A DNA stretch of 31,247 nucleotides from assembly GCA_937900285.1 (NCBI GenBank), contig CALCEM010000052.1:1-31247 (forward strand). Reading direction: 5' to 3'. Each line of letters opens with the position of its first letter. Position 1 is the first letter of the stretch. Below are positions 8,502 to 15,480 of this stretch, piece by piece. The notes beneath the pieces were generated by a model. The model saw nothing but the letters and a program-made list of their open reading frames with translations. It made no database searches and was not told where the DNA came from. Made by a program: the position numbers and the translations under genes. The DNA is from an uncultured Fretibacterium sp. GTDB lineage: Bacteria; Synergistota; Synergistia; Synergistales; Aminobacteriaceae.

Positions 8502-9100
8502 GTAATAATAAAATTCGGCTTGAGGCTACATGTTTCAGGCCGGATCAAGTTTCTATTATTTCGACTGACCTCCCTGAAATTGCAATCGCTGGACGTTCAA
8601 ACGTTGGAAAATCTTCGCTTATAAATTCGTTATTGGGAATAAAGCTCGCAAAAACCGGGCAGACTCCGGGAAAAACAAGAAGCATAAATTTTTATAACGT
8701 TGATGAAAAATTCAGGCTTGTAGATTTGCCGGGATATGGTTACGCAGCAAGAAGCAAGGACGAGCGCAATAAATGGCTTAAACTTGTTGAGAAATATATT
8801 TCAGAACGAAAAAATTTAAAATTTGTCTGCCACCTCGTAGATTTTCGGCACGGACTTTTAAAAAATGACCGCGAGCTTCAAGAATGGTTAAACAGTTTTG
8901 AAATAAATATTTTTGTAGTATTCACGAAAGCTGATAAAATTTCAAAAGGAAAATGGAAATTAACACGCGACAATTATATTAAAGAGGGATTATTTTCGAT
9001 TGATGTGCCGTTGATTACTTCAGCTGAAAATAAATCAGGCATCGATGAACTGAAAAAATTTATTAATATTAATTTGAAAATTACGGAGGAGAAAAAATGA
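8498..9100 (+). CDS. engB: Ribosome biogenesis GTP-binding protein EngB (YihA/YsxC)
   Basis: Essential small GTPase for late assembly of the large ribosomal subunit; 200 residues, typical. G1 is GRSNVGKSS near residues 28-36, G3 DLPGYGYA, G4 TKADK and G5 TSAE. It begins at ATGA, overlapping the clpX stop by 4 nt, and ends at another 4-nt overlap with the DUF362 gene. engB after clpX is a recurring arrangement in Firmicutes and relatives (often with lon between), which supports the operon. Confidence 0.96.
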   Translation: MSNNKIRLEATCFRPDQVSIISTDLPEIAIAGRSNVGKSSLINSLLGIKLAKTGQTPGKTRSINFYNVDEKFRLVDLPGYGYAARSKDERNKWLKLVEKYISERKNLKFVCHLVDFRHGLLKNDRELQEWLNSFEINIFVVFTKADKISKGKWKLTRDNYIKEGLFSIDVPLITSAENKSGIDELKKFININLKITEEKK

Positions 9101-10095
9101 AAAATAAAAATAAAAATTCAACTGACGGGAATATTTATATACCTTATGAAAAACGTTCCGGAAATGAATCAATTGTATATTTTACTCGTGATTTGTCAGC
9201 AGAAGGCTTAAAAAAAATTTACGACACTATAAACAAAAATTTAACCGGCAAAATTGCAATTAAATTACATACCGGCGAACCAAAAGGCCCAAATATTATC
9301 CCCCGCGAATGGGTTAAGGATTTAATAAATAATAAAATTCCCGGAGCGCATATCGTCGAAACAAATGCATATTACGAGGGCGGACGCTACACGACTGAAG
9401 ATCACAGAAAAACTATTGAGATTAACGGCTGGAATTTTGCGCCAGTCGACATAATGGACGAATTTGGCTGCGCTACTATACCAATTAAGAACGGCAATCA
9501 TTTTCACGGGATGTCAGTCGGGAAAAATATGTTAAATTATGATTCAATGCTCGTATTAACGCATTTTAAAGGGCACGTGATGGCAGGCTTCGGAGGCTCA
9601 AATAAAAATATTGGGATCGGCTGCGCTGATGGCAGAATCGGTAAAGCAATGATCCACACAACTCCCGGACAAAATAATCAATGGGACATCGCTAACGAAG
9701 AATTAATGGAAAGGATCGCGGAGTCTGCAAAATCTACGGTCGATTATTTTAAAAATAAAATTTCGTTTATAAATGTTCTGCGCAACATGTCAGTTTCATG
9801 CGATTGCGAGGGCGTAGCGGCTCAACCTGTTGTAACTCCAAATATTGGTATTTTGGCTTCGCTTGATATTTTAGCGATCGATCAGGCTTCTGTTGATTTG
9901 GTGTACGCATTGCCGAAAAATTTTAACGCTGATTTAGTCGAGCGAATGGAATCACGTCACGGCCTTCGCCAATTAACTTACATGAAAGAACTAGGAATGG
10001 GAAACGACAAATATATTTTAACGGACATTGACAACGGAAATAAAAAAATTTCACTGGCTGAAGCAGTCTCAGGAGTAAAAGCATTTAAAGGCTAA
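9097..10095 (+). CDS. DUF362 domain protein
   Basis: A 332-residue protein I assign to the DUF362 family, whose biochemical role is not established. The family traits seen are IAIKLHTGEPKGPN near residues 52-65, THFKGHVMAGFGGSNKNIGIGCA near 155-177 and the CDCEGVAAQP...IGILAS...AIDQASVD block near 230-270. Many DUF362 proteins carry a 4Fe-4S ferredoxin insert (four CxxC-type cysteines); I see none here, only scattered cysteines including the CDC pair, so this is the ferredoxin-free form. GGAGG is 7 nt upstream and the ATG overlaps the engB stop by 4 nt, so it is the last gene of the Clp operon. Function is unknown; the placement with proteostasis genes may only be transcriptional convenience. 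Confidence 0.8.
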   Translation: MKNKNKNSTDGNIYIPYEKRSGNESIVYFTRDLSAEGLKKIYDTINKNLTGKIAIKLHTGEPKGPNIIPREWVKDLINNKIPGAHIVETNAYYEGGRYTTEDHRKTIEINGWNFAPVDIMDEFGCATIPIKNGNHFHGMSVGKNMLNYDSMLVLTHFKGHVMAGFGGSNKNIGIGCADGRIGKAMIHTTPGQNNQWDIANEELMERIAESAKSTVDYFKNKISFINVLRNMSVSCDCEGVAAQPVVTPNIGILASLDILAIDQASVDLVYALPKNFNADLVERMESRHGLRQLTYMKELGMGNDKYILTDIDNGNKKISLAEAVSGVKAFKG

Positions 10096-10105
10096 ATAAA
10101 ATTTT

Positions 10106-10152
10106 GCGCGGGGGATTTTAAATTTTTATCATTATTATTATTATTTCCCGCG
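10106..10152. terminator. Possible bidirectional terminator between convergent operons
   Basis: CGCGGG (10107-10112) can pair with CCCGCG (10147-10152) across an AT-rich loop of 34 nt that contains an ATT repeat. It sits exactly between the plus-strand Clp operon and the minus-strand DUF501 operon. T-rich tracts flank it on both strands but are interrupted, so strength is uncertain. Confidence 0.45.
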
Positions 10153-10156
10153 TCCT

Positions 10157-10696
10157 TTAAATAAATTTTTCCGGGCAGTTACATTCAGCATTTAAATTTA
10201 AATTTTTTGAGTTCAGCCAGTCGCTTCCAGGATGAAAATTTAACGCCAGATATGAAGCTGTTTGCAAATGTAAGCATTTAATATTTATATTTATATTTGT
10301 TCCTGATTTAGATTTATAATTTATTCCGCCGATCCCTTTTAATCTGAGCGAGTTAAAAATTTTAGGTTTATATTTTCTTAAAAATTTACGCGTATTCAAA
10401 TCAATTAAATTAATTCTTATAACCTGATGCAAATAATTAAATTTGTTCCAGTCATGTAATTTATTATTATCGATTAAATATTTTTTTAAATCATGTACGC
10501 CCCCGCAAGCTTCAATTTTTGACGCAAGTTTAATCAAATACGGACATGTCAGCCAAAAATTATTTGGGAACGGCTTTAATTTTGAATTTAGAGACTTGCA
10601 AAATATAACTTGAATTTTTCCGTGTGAACAAATTTTTACAGGATTTATTATTAAATTTTGATCCAGGTCATTATTATATTTCAGAGCATGACACAA
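10157..10696 (-). CDS. DUF501 domain protein, 5' end unresolved
   Basis: A conserved protein of unknown function, recognised by the block FPNNFWLTCPYLIKLASKIEA, which matches the DUF501 core (FPTTFWLTCP...SRLE), and by the CSHGKIQVI segment before it. DUF501 genes commonly sit beside cell-division or S1-domain genes, as here. The start is a problem. Homology seems to begin near 10720-10740, just after the upstream S1 gene ends at 10761, but the frame has no ATG, GTG or TTG there. The first downstream candidate is TTG at 10696 with no Shine-Dalgarno; upstream ones (ATG 10870, TTG 10777) lie inside the S1 gene and give an artificial Ile run from AAT repeats. A GGGAG at 10721-10725 has no canonical start within reach in this frame. 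The coordinates given are the conservative version. Confidence 0.7.
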   Translation of the reverse strand: MCHALKYNNDLDQNLIINPVKICSHGKIQVIFCKSLNSKLKPFPNNFWLTCPYLIKLASKIEACGGVHDLKKYLIDNNKLHDWNKFNYLHQVIRINLIDLNTRKFLRKYKPKIFNSLRLKGIGGINYKSKSGTNININIKCLHLQTASYLALNFHPGSDWLNSKNLNLNAECNCPEKFI

Positions 10697-10747
10697 ATAA
10701 GGAGACCAATTAAAAACGATCTCCCGATTAAAATTTTTAAAATTAAA

Positions 10748-10777
10748 ATTAAATTTAAAATTAATTATCTCTGTCAA
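10748..10777 (-). promoter_or_regulatory. Possible internal promoter before DUF501
   Basis: TTGACA (10777-10772), 18-nt spacer, TTTAAT (10753-10748), located across the last codons of the S1 gene and reading into DUF501. Perfect -35, five of six at -10. It could be chance in AT-rich sequence. Confidence 0.35.
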
Positions 10778-11270
10778 TATTATTATTATTTCTGTCGCGC
10801 GAATAATTATTATTATTATTATTTCCGTTAGATCTTCGGCCATGTCCTGAGCGTGCGGAATTTCTGGCATTTAAATCCGTAATTTTTGCTTCACTTGTTT
10901 TCATGAAGGCGGCCATTTTCTTTTCAAAGCTGTCAACCTCATCGGATGCATTTTGATTTTGGTTCTGATTCTGCAAAATTTTTTTTGGCTGAGGTCTCGG
11001 AGCAGGTGCAGGGCGTTCAATGGCTTGTTTAATTGAAAGATCGATGCGACCTTTTTCGTCAATTTTTACGATTTTAGCTTTTACTTTATCCTGAACAGAA
11101 ATAACATCAGAAATATTTTTAACGAAATTATAAGACAATTCAGAAATATGTATCATGCCTTTACGTCCGGACGGAAGAATTTTAACGAAAGCTCCATAAG
11201 GCATTAACTGCTCGACCGTACAATTTACTATTTCACCGACGCTAATATTATTTAATGCGTCATCTGACAT
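10761..11270 (-). CDS. S1 RNA-binding domain protein (YabR/GSP13-like)
   Basis: A 169-residue protein with one S1 OB-fold domain at residues 8-82 (GEIVNCTVEQLMPYGAFVKI, then GMIHISELS and VKAKIVKIDEKGRIDLSIK), the pattern of ribosome-associated single-S1 proteins such as YabR and GSP13. It probably binds RNA or ribosomes. The second half is disordered: a Pro/Lys/Gln linker with repeated NQ, then an Arg/Asn-rich tail with Asn runs that could add nonspecific RNA affinity. AAAGGAG precedes the ATG by 8-9 nt. It lies 49 nt after the unknown 11320 gene and directly before DUF501, probably co-transcribed. Exact role is unknown. Confidence 0.88.
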   Translation of the reverse strand: MSDDALNNISVGEIVNCTVEQLMPYGAFVKILPSGRKGMIHISELSYNFVKNISDVISVQDKVKAKIVKIDEKGRIDLSIKQAIERPAPAPRPQPKKILQNQNQNQNASDEVDSFEKKMAAFMKTSEAKITDLNARNSARSGHGRRSNGNNNNNNYSRDRNNNNIDRDN

Positions 11271-11319
11271 TTTGAAATTCTCCTTTAAAAATTTTATAGC
11301 TTAAACAAAAAATATTTTA

Positions 11320-11907
11320 TTACATCCATCGCCATTCTGGACGCGATCCCGATTCGAGCCTGCGACATAAAAATAAACCTTTTGATTTAAAATGCCTGCT
11401 TCTCGCATCGTACCAGATCATTAAAGTTCCAGGTTGTTTATTAAGCACCAATTTTAACACGGCACCATCAACAATAGGTCCGTACCATGCTATAACCATT
11501 TCGCCGGGTGCGAGCGTTGGGCGTAATTTCTGCCATTTTAATTTATTTGGACGTTCCTGCGGAAATTGGAGCATTATTTTCAGGGCGTTGCGTGCGCTTT
11601 TAAAATTTAACAGTGATGATTTACTGATTTTTATATCTTGAATGTTATAAAATTTTATTCTGCTTCCATGAACGTTTAAATATTTATCCTGAAATTTTAT
11701 GCCTTTTGTATTGCAGATTAAATTATTAAAATTTATCAACCCTGAAGATTTTATTTTTATATCTGGAACGAGCGAATATATTTTTATTTCGTTATTATTT
11801 CCCCGTGCTGCATGAACTTCTGGAAATGATTTTGTGAAATCCATGCCGGAATATACTCGAACATGTTTTTTAAATAGCCTGCTAAATAATTTAGATAGAG
11901 CTTTCAT
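11320..11907 (-). CDS. Hypothetical protein, possibly coupled to 11923 gene
   Basis: A 195-residue basic protein I do not recognise. The start is MKALSKLFSRLFKKHVRVY, an amphipathic basic segment with no clear signal peptide or membrane helix. The middle (40-105) alternates hydrophobic and polar residues, likely beta strands (EIKIYSL, DIKIKS, IKFYNIQDIKI). The C-terminal 80 residues look better conserved, with PNKLKWQKLRPTLAPGEMVIAWYGP, many Trp/Tyr, and a basic end rich in Arg. It starts 15 nt after the stop of the 11923 gene with no Shine-Dalgarno, implying translation coupled to it. The two were probably inherited as a pair. No function is offered. Confidence 0.7.
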   Translation of the reverse strand: MKALSKLFSRLFKKHVRVYSGMDFTKSFPEVHAARGNNNEIKIYSLVPDIKIKSSGLINFNNLICNTKGIKFQDKYLNVHGSRIKFYNIQDIKISKSSLLNFKSARNALKIMLQFPQERPNKLKWQKLRPTLAPGEMVIAWYGPIVDGAVLKLVLNKQPGTLMIWYDARSRHFKSKGLFLCRRLESGSRPEWRWM

Positions 11908-11922
11908 GTTTAATAAATATTT

Positions 11923-12477
11923 TTAAATTTCTGCGCCGGAAACCAACGAGCTTAAAGCCTTCTGGATTCTCGTAAACGGTTCTGGTAAATCCATCGTCCG
12001 GGCTGCTTCAACTAATAACGCGGCCGCCTGTTGAATTTCATCAGAGCGTGTATTGTCAGGAAAAATTAACCGTAAAGGTGCGCTAACTCCATCAGCCTGC
12101 AATAAAAATACGTTATCTTCTGCAGTGCTTTCGACGTGTCCAATTGCTTCAAGCGGCTGGTGATTTGATTGAGCAATTAATACAGCTTTCACTCTTCCGA
12201 AATTTTTTAAAGGGTTTAAAATATCCATATCGTTACAGATCCATAAGGCCGGATTAACTTCAACTGAATCAAGTAAGCTCTGTAAAATTAATTCTTCGCG
12301 TAAATAAGTATCGAGAGCGTTACCATATAAAATTTTTTCGAGTCTCGTAGGTCTTACAGGATCGGTATATCTAAAATCTAAAGGAATACCCCGAACATCT
12401 ACAACTAAAGAAGAACCTCGCACAGAATTTTCGCTACCTTCGATATAAATATAACCGAGTCCGCTGCTGTTAGCCAT
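11923..12477 (-). CDS. Conserved-looking hypothetical protein
   Basis: A 184-residue soluble, acidic protein with no signal peptide or membrane segment. It contains VVDVRGIPLDFRYTDPVRPTRLEKILYG (25-52), a conserved-looking block I cannot tie to a named domain, then a Rossmann-like alternation around 70-130 (PALWICND, GRVKAVLIA) and a helical C-terminus. AAGGAG lies 14 nt before the ATG. It is the first gene of a minus-strand unit (this gene, 11320 gene, S1, DUF501) that begins divergently from tRNA-Arg. Function is unknown. Confidence 0.75.
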   Translation of the reverse strand: MANSSGLGYIYIEGSENSVRGSSLVVDVRGIPLDFRYTDPVRPTRLEKILYGNALDTYLREELILQSLLDSVEVNPALWICNDMDILNPLKNFGRVKAVLIAQSNHQPLEAIGHVESTAEDNVFLLQADGVSAPLRLIFPDNTRSDEIQQAAALLVEAARTMDLPEPFTRIQKALSSLVSGAEI

Positions 12478-12525
12478 TTTTAATTTATATGCTCCTTCCG
12501 TGAAAATTTTAATATTTCATAATAT

Positions 12526-12531
12526 ATTATA
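12526..12531 (-). promoter_or_regulatory. Candidate -10 for the 12477 operon
   Basis: TATAAT on the minus strand about 50 nt before the start of the 11923-12477 gene; only a T-rich tract is found at the -35 position. It lies in the divergent gap shared with the tRNA-Arg promoter. Confidence 0.35.
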
Positions 12532-12573
12532 TTCGGCCATGAAATTAAAAAAAATAAAATTCCGCGCTGAAAA

Positions 12574-12601
12574 TTGACAAAAAATTTTAACATGATATAT
12601 T
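12574..12601 (+). promoter_or_regulatory. tRNA-Arg promoter
   Basis: TTGACA (12574-12579), 16-nt spacer, TATATT (12596-12601), with TG one base ahead of the -10 (extended -10). The predicted transcript start is about 12 nt before the tRNA. The spacer resembles that of the tRNA-Pro promoter. Confidence 0.75.
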
Positions 12602-12620
12602 TTTCACGCCAAAAATTTGC

Positions 12621-12696
12621 GGGCTTGTAGCTCAGTGGATAGAGCGACAGCCTCCTAAGCTGTAGGTCGGCAGTTCGAATCTGCCCAAGCTCGCCA
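12621..12696 (+). tRNA. tRNA-Arg (anticodon CCT)
   Basis: A full cloverleaf: 7-bp acceptor stem (GGGCTTG with CAAGCTC, one G-U), D-stem GCTC/GAGC, anticodon stem ACAGC/GCTGT with loop CTCCTAA giving anticodon CCU, variable AGGTC, T-stem GGCAG/CTGCC with TTCGAAT loop. Discriminator G and the CCA end is encoded. It reads the AGG codon. Confidence 0.97.
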
Positions 12697-12709
12697 TATT
12701 TATTATTTA

Positions 12710-13762
12710 TTATTTAAATGTTCTCGATGTCGGGTATTTTATTTTTGCGGAGTCTACTGCTTTCACAAGATTTTCACGGATATTTTTAAGCGGTGTATTA
12801 ACATCATTTGAATTTAAAATTAATTTATTCTTGATCTTCAAATTTTCGCCGATTATATTAATTTCATATGGAGCTGTTTCCATCTGTAAAAAATTGTCGA
12901 GATTTGATTTAATATTTTTCAGCGAGTTTACATTTTTCGCATTTAAAATAATATTTCCGTCGATCAACAAATTATTATTTTTTTCGTCAATTGCTGTCCT
13001 CAAAATATTTAATGAGTATTTACGATTGACCGGGATATTTTTTTCGCGCAACGTCTTTAAAGTTGTTTCGAGCCTTTTATTTGTTTCGGGGTGATTCATG
13101 TAAATCCCAGCGTTAATAATTGGCTTCGTGAAATCGTCATATAAAAATTTTTCAAATAATACAACCATTCCGGCAGGGTTATAACCGGATTCGATTAGCG
13201 CTTCAAGCCCTAAGCTGTCCGCCTCTTTTTCAAATTCTATCGTGTAACCGCTAGTAATAGCAACCTGCGCAACTTGTGCCAAAATTATAGGGGCTGCTGC
13301 TCCTCCGCTCGCTAACATTACGGCCAAAGCTCCGAGAGTAACTTTATTTGATTTTGCCATCATTCGTAAACTATGACTGCGGTCGGCGTGAATCATTTCG
13401 TGAGCCATTACGGCAGCTATTTCAGAATCATGATGTAAAATATTTAAAATTCCAGTCGTGAAAAATATAAAGCCTCCCGGCAAGCAGAAGGCATTTATAA
13501 CATCAGATTTAATTAAATAAATATTCCAGTCGATCCGCCGGGACATATGAGGCTCAAGCCTGTTTAAAATCATATCTAATCTCGCTGTTATAACTGGATC
13601 GGAAATTATTTCAAAATGTTTTTTTATTTCGGGCAATGCTTTTTTTCCAATTTCGACCTCGCGCTTTAAATTTTTGTCGCCCTTATCATCGCAAAATCCA
13701 AAACCCAAATTTAAATTTAAACTCAACGCCGAAATAATTATAAAAATTAAAACCCGGCGCAT
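12710..13762 (-). CDS. M48 family zinc metalloprotease, exported
   Basis: A 350-residue peptidase of the M48 (HtpX/Oma1/BepA-like) clan. A hydrophobic signal segment (4-23) follows MRR; the Cys at 24 follows FGF, which is a poor lipobox, so periplasmic rather than lipoprotein is more likely. The zinc site is HEMIH at 121-125 with the third ligand Glu178 in EKEAD. A hydrophobic stretch at 143-170 is usual for the family. BepA-type TPR repeats are absent. Instead residues 262-340 hold two similar units (see findings). It starts 3 nt after the flgN stop, so it is in the fliS-flgN transcript. A role in envelope protein quality control is likely but the substrate is unknown. Confidence 0.9.
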   Translation of the reverse strand: MRRVLIFIIISALSLNLNLGFGFCDDKGDKNLKREVEIGKKALPEIKKHFEIISDPVITARLDMILNRLEPHMSRRIDWNIYLIKSDVINAFCLPGGFIFFTTGILNILHHDSEIAAVMAHEMIHADRSHSLRMMAKSNKVTLGALAVMLASGGAAAPIILAQVAQVAITSGYTIEFEKEADSLGLEALIESGYNPAGMVVLFEKFLYDDFTKPIINAGIYMNHPETNKRLETTLKTLREKNIPVNRKYSLNILRTAIDEKNNNLLIDGNIILNAKNVNSLKNIKSNLDNFLQMETAPYEINIIGENLKIKNKLILNSNDVNTPLKNIRENLVKAVDSAKIKYPTSRTFK

Positions 13763-13765
13763 AAA

Positions 13766-14245
13766 TTAAATTAATGATCCTCCCATACGGGCATAACTCG
13801 CAGCAACGTTTTTACCTTTTGCGCGCCCGACAAGCTGCGTCCTCAAACCTGAAGAATGTTTTTTTAACTCGTTTATTGCTTCATCTTCTGCGTTCATGAT
13901 GCTCCCTGCTAATTCATGCGTCTGGTTGATTAAGTCCTGTAATTCTTTATCGTCCGGGAACATTTCCAAAACGTGACCGCTAAAATTTAATTTTATGTCG
14001 TCCGAAGCATTCCCTAATAATTCGCGCCACTCAAAAATTAACGCTTGAATTTGCGTCACGATATTATCTTTTTTTTCAATAATCCGGCTTAATTCGTCCA
14101 TATCTCCATCGAGAATTATAGTTTCAAGTTCCCGCGAGATCATTGCGCGTAAAGTTCTGCATAATTTCAACTCGCGAGCTATTAAATCTTTTGCGCCAGA
14201 TAATATTTTTTTATCCTGCAAGCGTAAAACTTCCTGATTTAGCAT
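13766..14245 (-). CDS. flgN: FlgN-like flagellar export chaperone
   Basis: A 159-residue all-helical protein with the FlgN-family layout: long N-terminal helices (AKDLIARELKLCRTLRAMISRELETI), EKKDNIVTQIQAL near 58-70, and an EDEAINELKKHSSGLRTQL helix toward the end. FlgN keeps the hook-filament junction proteins FlgK and FlgL export-competent. It directly follows fliS, consistent with this assignment. The ATG at 14245 overlaps fliS by 35 nt; a TTG at 14221 would cut the overlap to 11 nt. Sequence identity in this family is weak, so the name rests partly on context. Confidence 0.75.
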   Translation of the reverse strand: MLNQEVLRLQDKKILSGAKDLIARELKLCRTLRAMISRELETIILDGDMDELSRIIEKKDNIVTQIQALIFEWRELLGNASDDIKLNFSGHVLEMFPDDKELQDLINQTHELAGSIMNAEDEAINELKKHSSGLRTQLVGRAKGKNVAASYARMGGSLI

Positions 14246-14768
14246 TTTTATTCACGGCCGCATTAACTGTTTTTAATTCGCGCGGAGCTGGTTGGACTTT
14301 TGGTTTTTCGCCTTTTAATTCGGACATTGCGCTTGCAAATTCTGCATCGTCCGGGTGTTCTTTTTGATAATCCTGCAACAATTTCATTAAAGCTTCTTCC
14401 CAAGTTGCTTTTAATTCTTCGAGCATACTTTTAACGACTCTGATATTTTCGGGATCTTTTTTAATATTCGCGTCAATTAATAAATTATGCATGTAATCAT
14501 AAAGGCCGTTTAATTTTTGTCCCATCTCGCCGGCTTTTTCTACATTTAGCGTCACCATTAATTCACGTAAAACACCCTGAGCGCGTAAAATTTCTTTATT
14601 GGCAAGTTCATAATCCGGAACTCCGCCGTTAATTTTGCCGATCATAGCATTTTCAGCGATATTACACGCTTTTATACCAATATCATAAGTGATCAATAAT
14701 AATTGTTCTTTCGTAGCAGTTTGAATACGTGTAGCCTGATAAGTAAATTGCGCGTTATTGTTATACAT
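14211..14768 (-). CDS. fliS: Flagellin export chaperone FliS
   Basis: A 185-residue protein matching FliS: YQATRIQTATKEQLLLITYDIGIKACNIAE (10-39), then KEILRAQGVLRELMVTLNVEKAGEM and LYDYMHNLLIDANIKKD, ending in the LEELKATWEEAL helix. FliS binds the disordered C-terminus of flagellin and prevents early polymerisation. Typical FliS is about 125-150 residues; this one carries a Pro/Lys-rich tail of about 50 residues after the core. AGGGGG lies 10 nt before the ATG. A sigma-28-type promoter lies about 44 nt upstream, consistent with a late flagellar gene. No flagellin gene is in the window. Confidence 0.93.
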   Translation of the reverse strand: MYNNNAQFTYQATRIQTATKEQLLLITYDIGIKACNIAENAMIGKINGGVPDYELANKEILRAQGVLRELMVTLNVEKAGEMGQKLNGLYDYMHNLLIDANIKKDPENIRVVKSMLEELKATWEEALMKLLQDYQKEHPDDAEFASAMSELKGEKPKVQPAPRELKTVNAAVNKNAKSGSFTLAG

Positions 14769-14811
14769 TAAATTCCAACCCCCTGAAATTCTTTATCATT
14801 CGTTGTTTTAT

Positions 14812-14838
14812 TTATCGGTTAATAATTTGAAATGTTTA
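14812..14838 (-). promoter_or_regulatory. Sigma-28 (FliA/SigD) type promoter for fliS-flgN
   Basis: TAAA (14838-14835), exactly 15 nt, then ACCGATAA (14819-14812). Consensus for flagellar sigma-28 is TAAA-N15-GCCGATAA, so 11 of 12 defined bases match. It lies just before a flagellar chaperone gene, the expected target. Confidence 0.8.
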
Positions 14839-14910
14839 AAATAAAATGCGTTTATATTACCAGATTTTTTATATTTTTCACGCTAAATTTTTTTATTTCA
14901 CGGCCGAATG

Positions 14911-15480
14911 TCAAGCGAGAATAAAATTTTTTAAGCACAGTCCCAAAACTGCACCGAATAATATTATTAACTGCGGAAATTTTTTAAATAATTCAAATCT
15001 CGAAATAACATAACATATTACGAATATAAAAATTAAAATTATTCCGGGCATTAAATTATTTAAATCCGGAATTAGCGGACGTGTCAGCGTGATAAATGCC
15101 GACATCAATAAACCAGCTACAGCCGGACGTAAAATTTTTTGAAACGCCGCAAATTTTTTCTGCAAATTCTCAGAACCCCGCGAAACTATATATAACAAGA
15201 TCGCTATTATTAAAATTGGAGTTCCGATTAATGCAACCGTTGCAAATAACGAGCCGGCAAAATTTCCAAACCTATACCCCACAAATGTAGCAGCGTTTAA
15301 AGCCACCGGGCCGGGTGTCATTTGAGCAAGCGCGATCGTCTGCTGAAATAATTTTTCTGTCAGCCATTGAGAATTTATTACAAGTTCTCGATGTATAAAA
15401 GGTATCGTCGCTAATCCTCCGCCGAAAGCTCCGAGCGCAATTTTTGAAAACACCAGCATTAATTTTAAAATCACGTTCAT
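14911..15480 (-). CDS. Chromate transporter family protein, second half-size subunit
   Basis: A 189-residue integral membrane protein of the CHR (ChrA) family with the signature FGGGLATIPFIHRELV near residues 19-34 and PGPVALNAATFVGYRFGN (56-73), then several hydrophobic helices. Short-chain CHR proteins come as adjacent pairs that together equal one ChrA and are thought to act as a heterodimer. Known members export chromate; many homologues in anaerobes have untested substrates. Its ATG overlaps the stop of its partner by 4 nt. It is the last gene of the gyrB transcript. Confidence 0.9.
   Translation of the reverse strand: MNVILKLMLVFSKIALGAFGGGLATIPFIHRELVINSQWLTEKLFQQTIALAQMTPGPVALNAATFVGYRFGNFAGSLFATVALIGTPILIIAILLYIVSRGSENLQKKFAAFQKILRPAVAGLLMSAFITLTRPLIPDLNNLMPGIILIFIFVICYVISRFELFKKFPQLIILFGAVLGLCLKNFILA

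Noticed and set aside
8093..8548. 151-residue open frame opposite the end of clpX
   Set aside because: Shadow of conserved clpX/engB coding sequence, no independent support.
10697..10870. N-terminal extension of DUF501 beginning at ATG 10870 with an Ile run
   Set aside because: This stretch is the S1 gene read in another frame; the Ile run is the out-of-frame reading of its AAT repeat.
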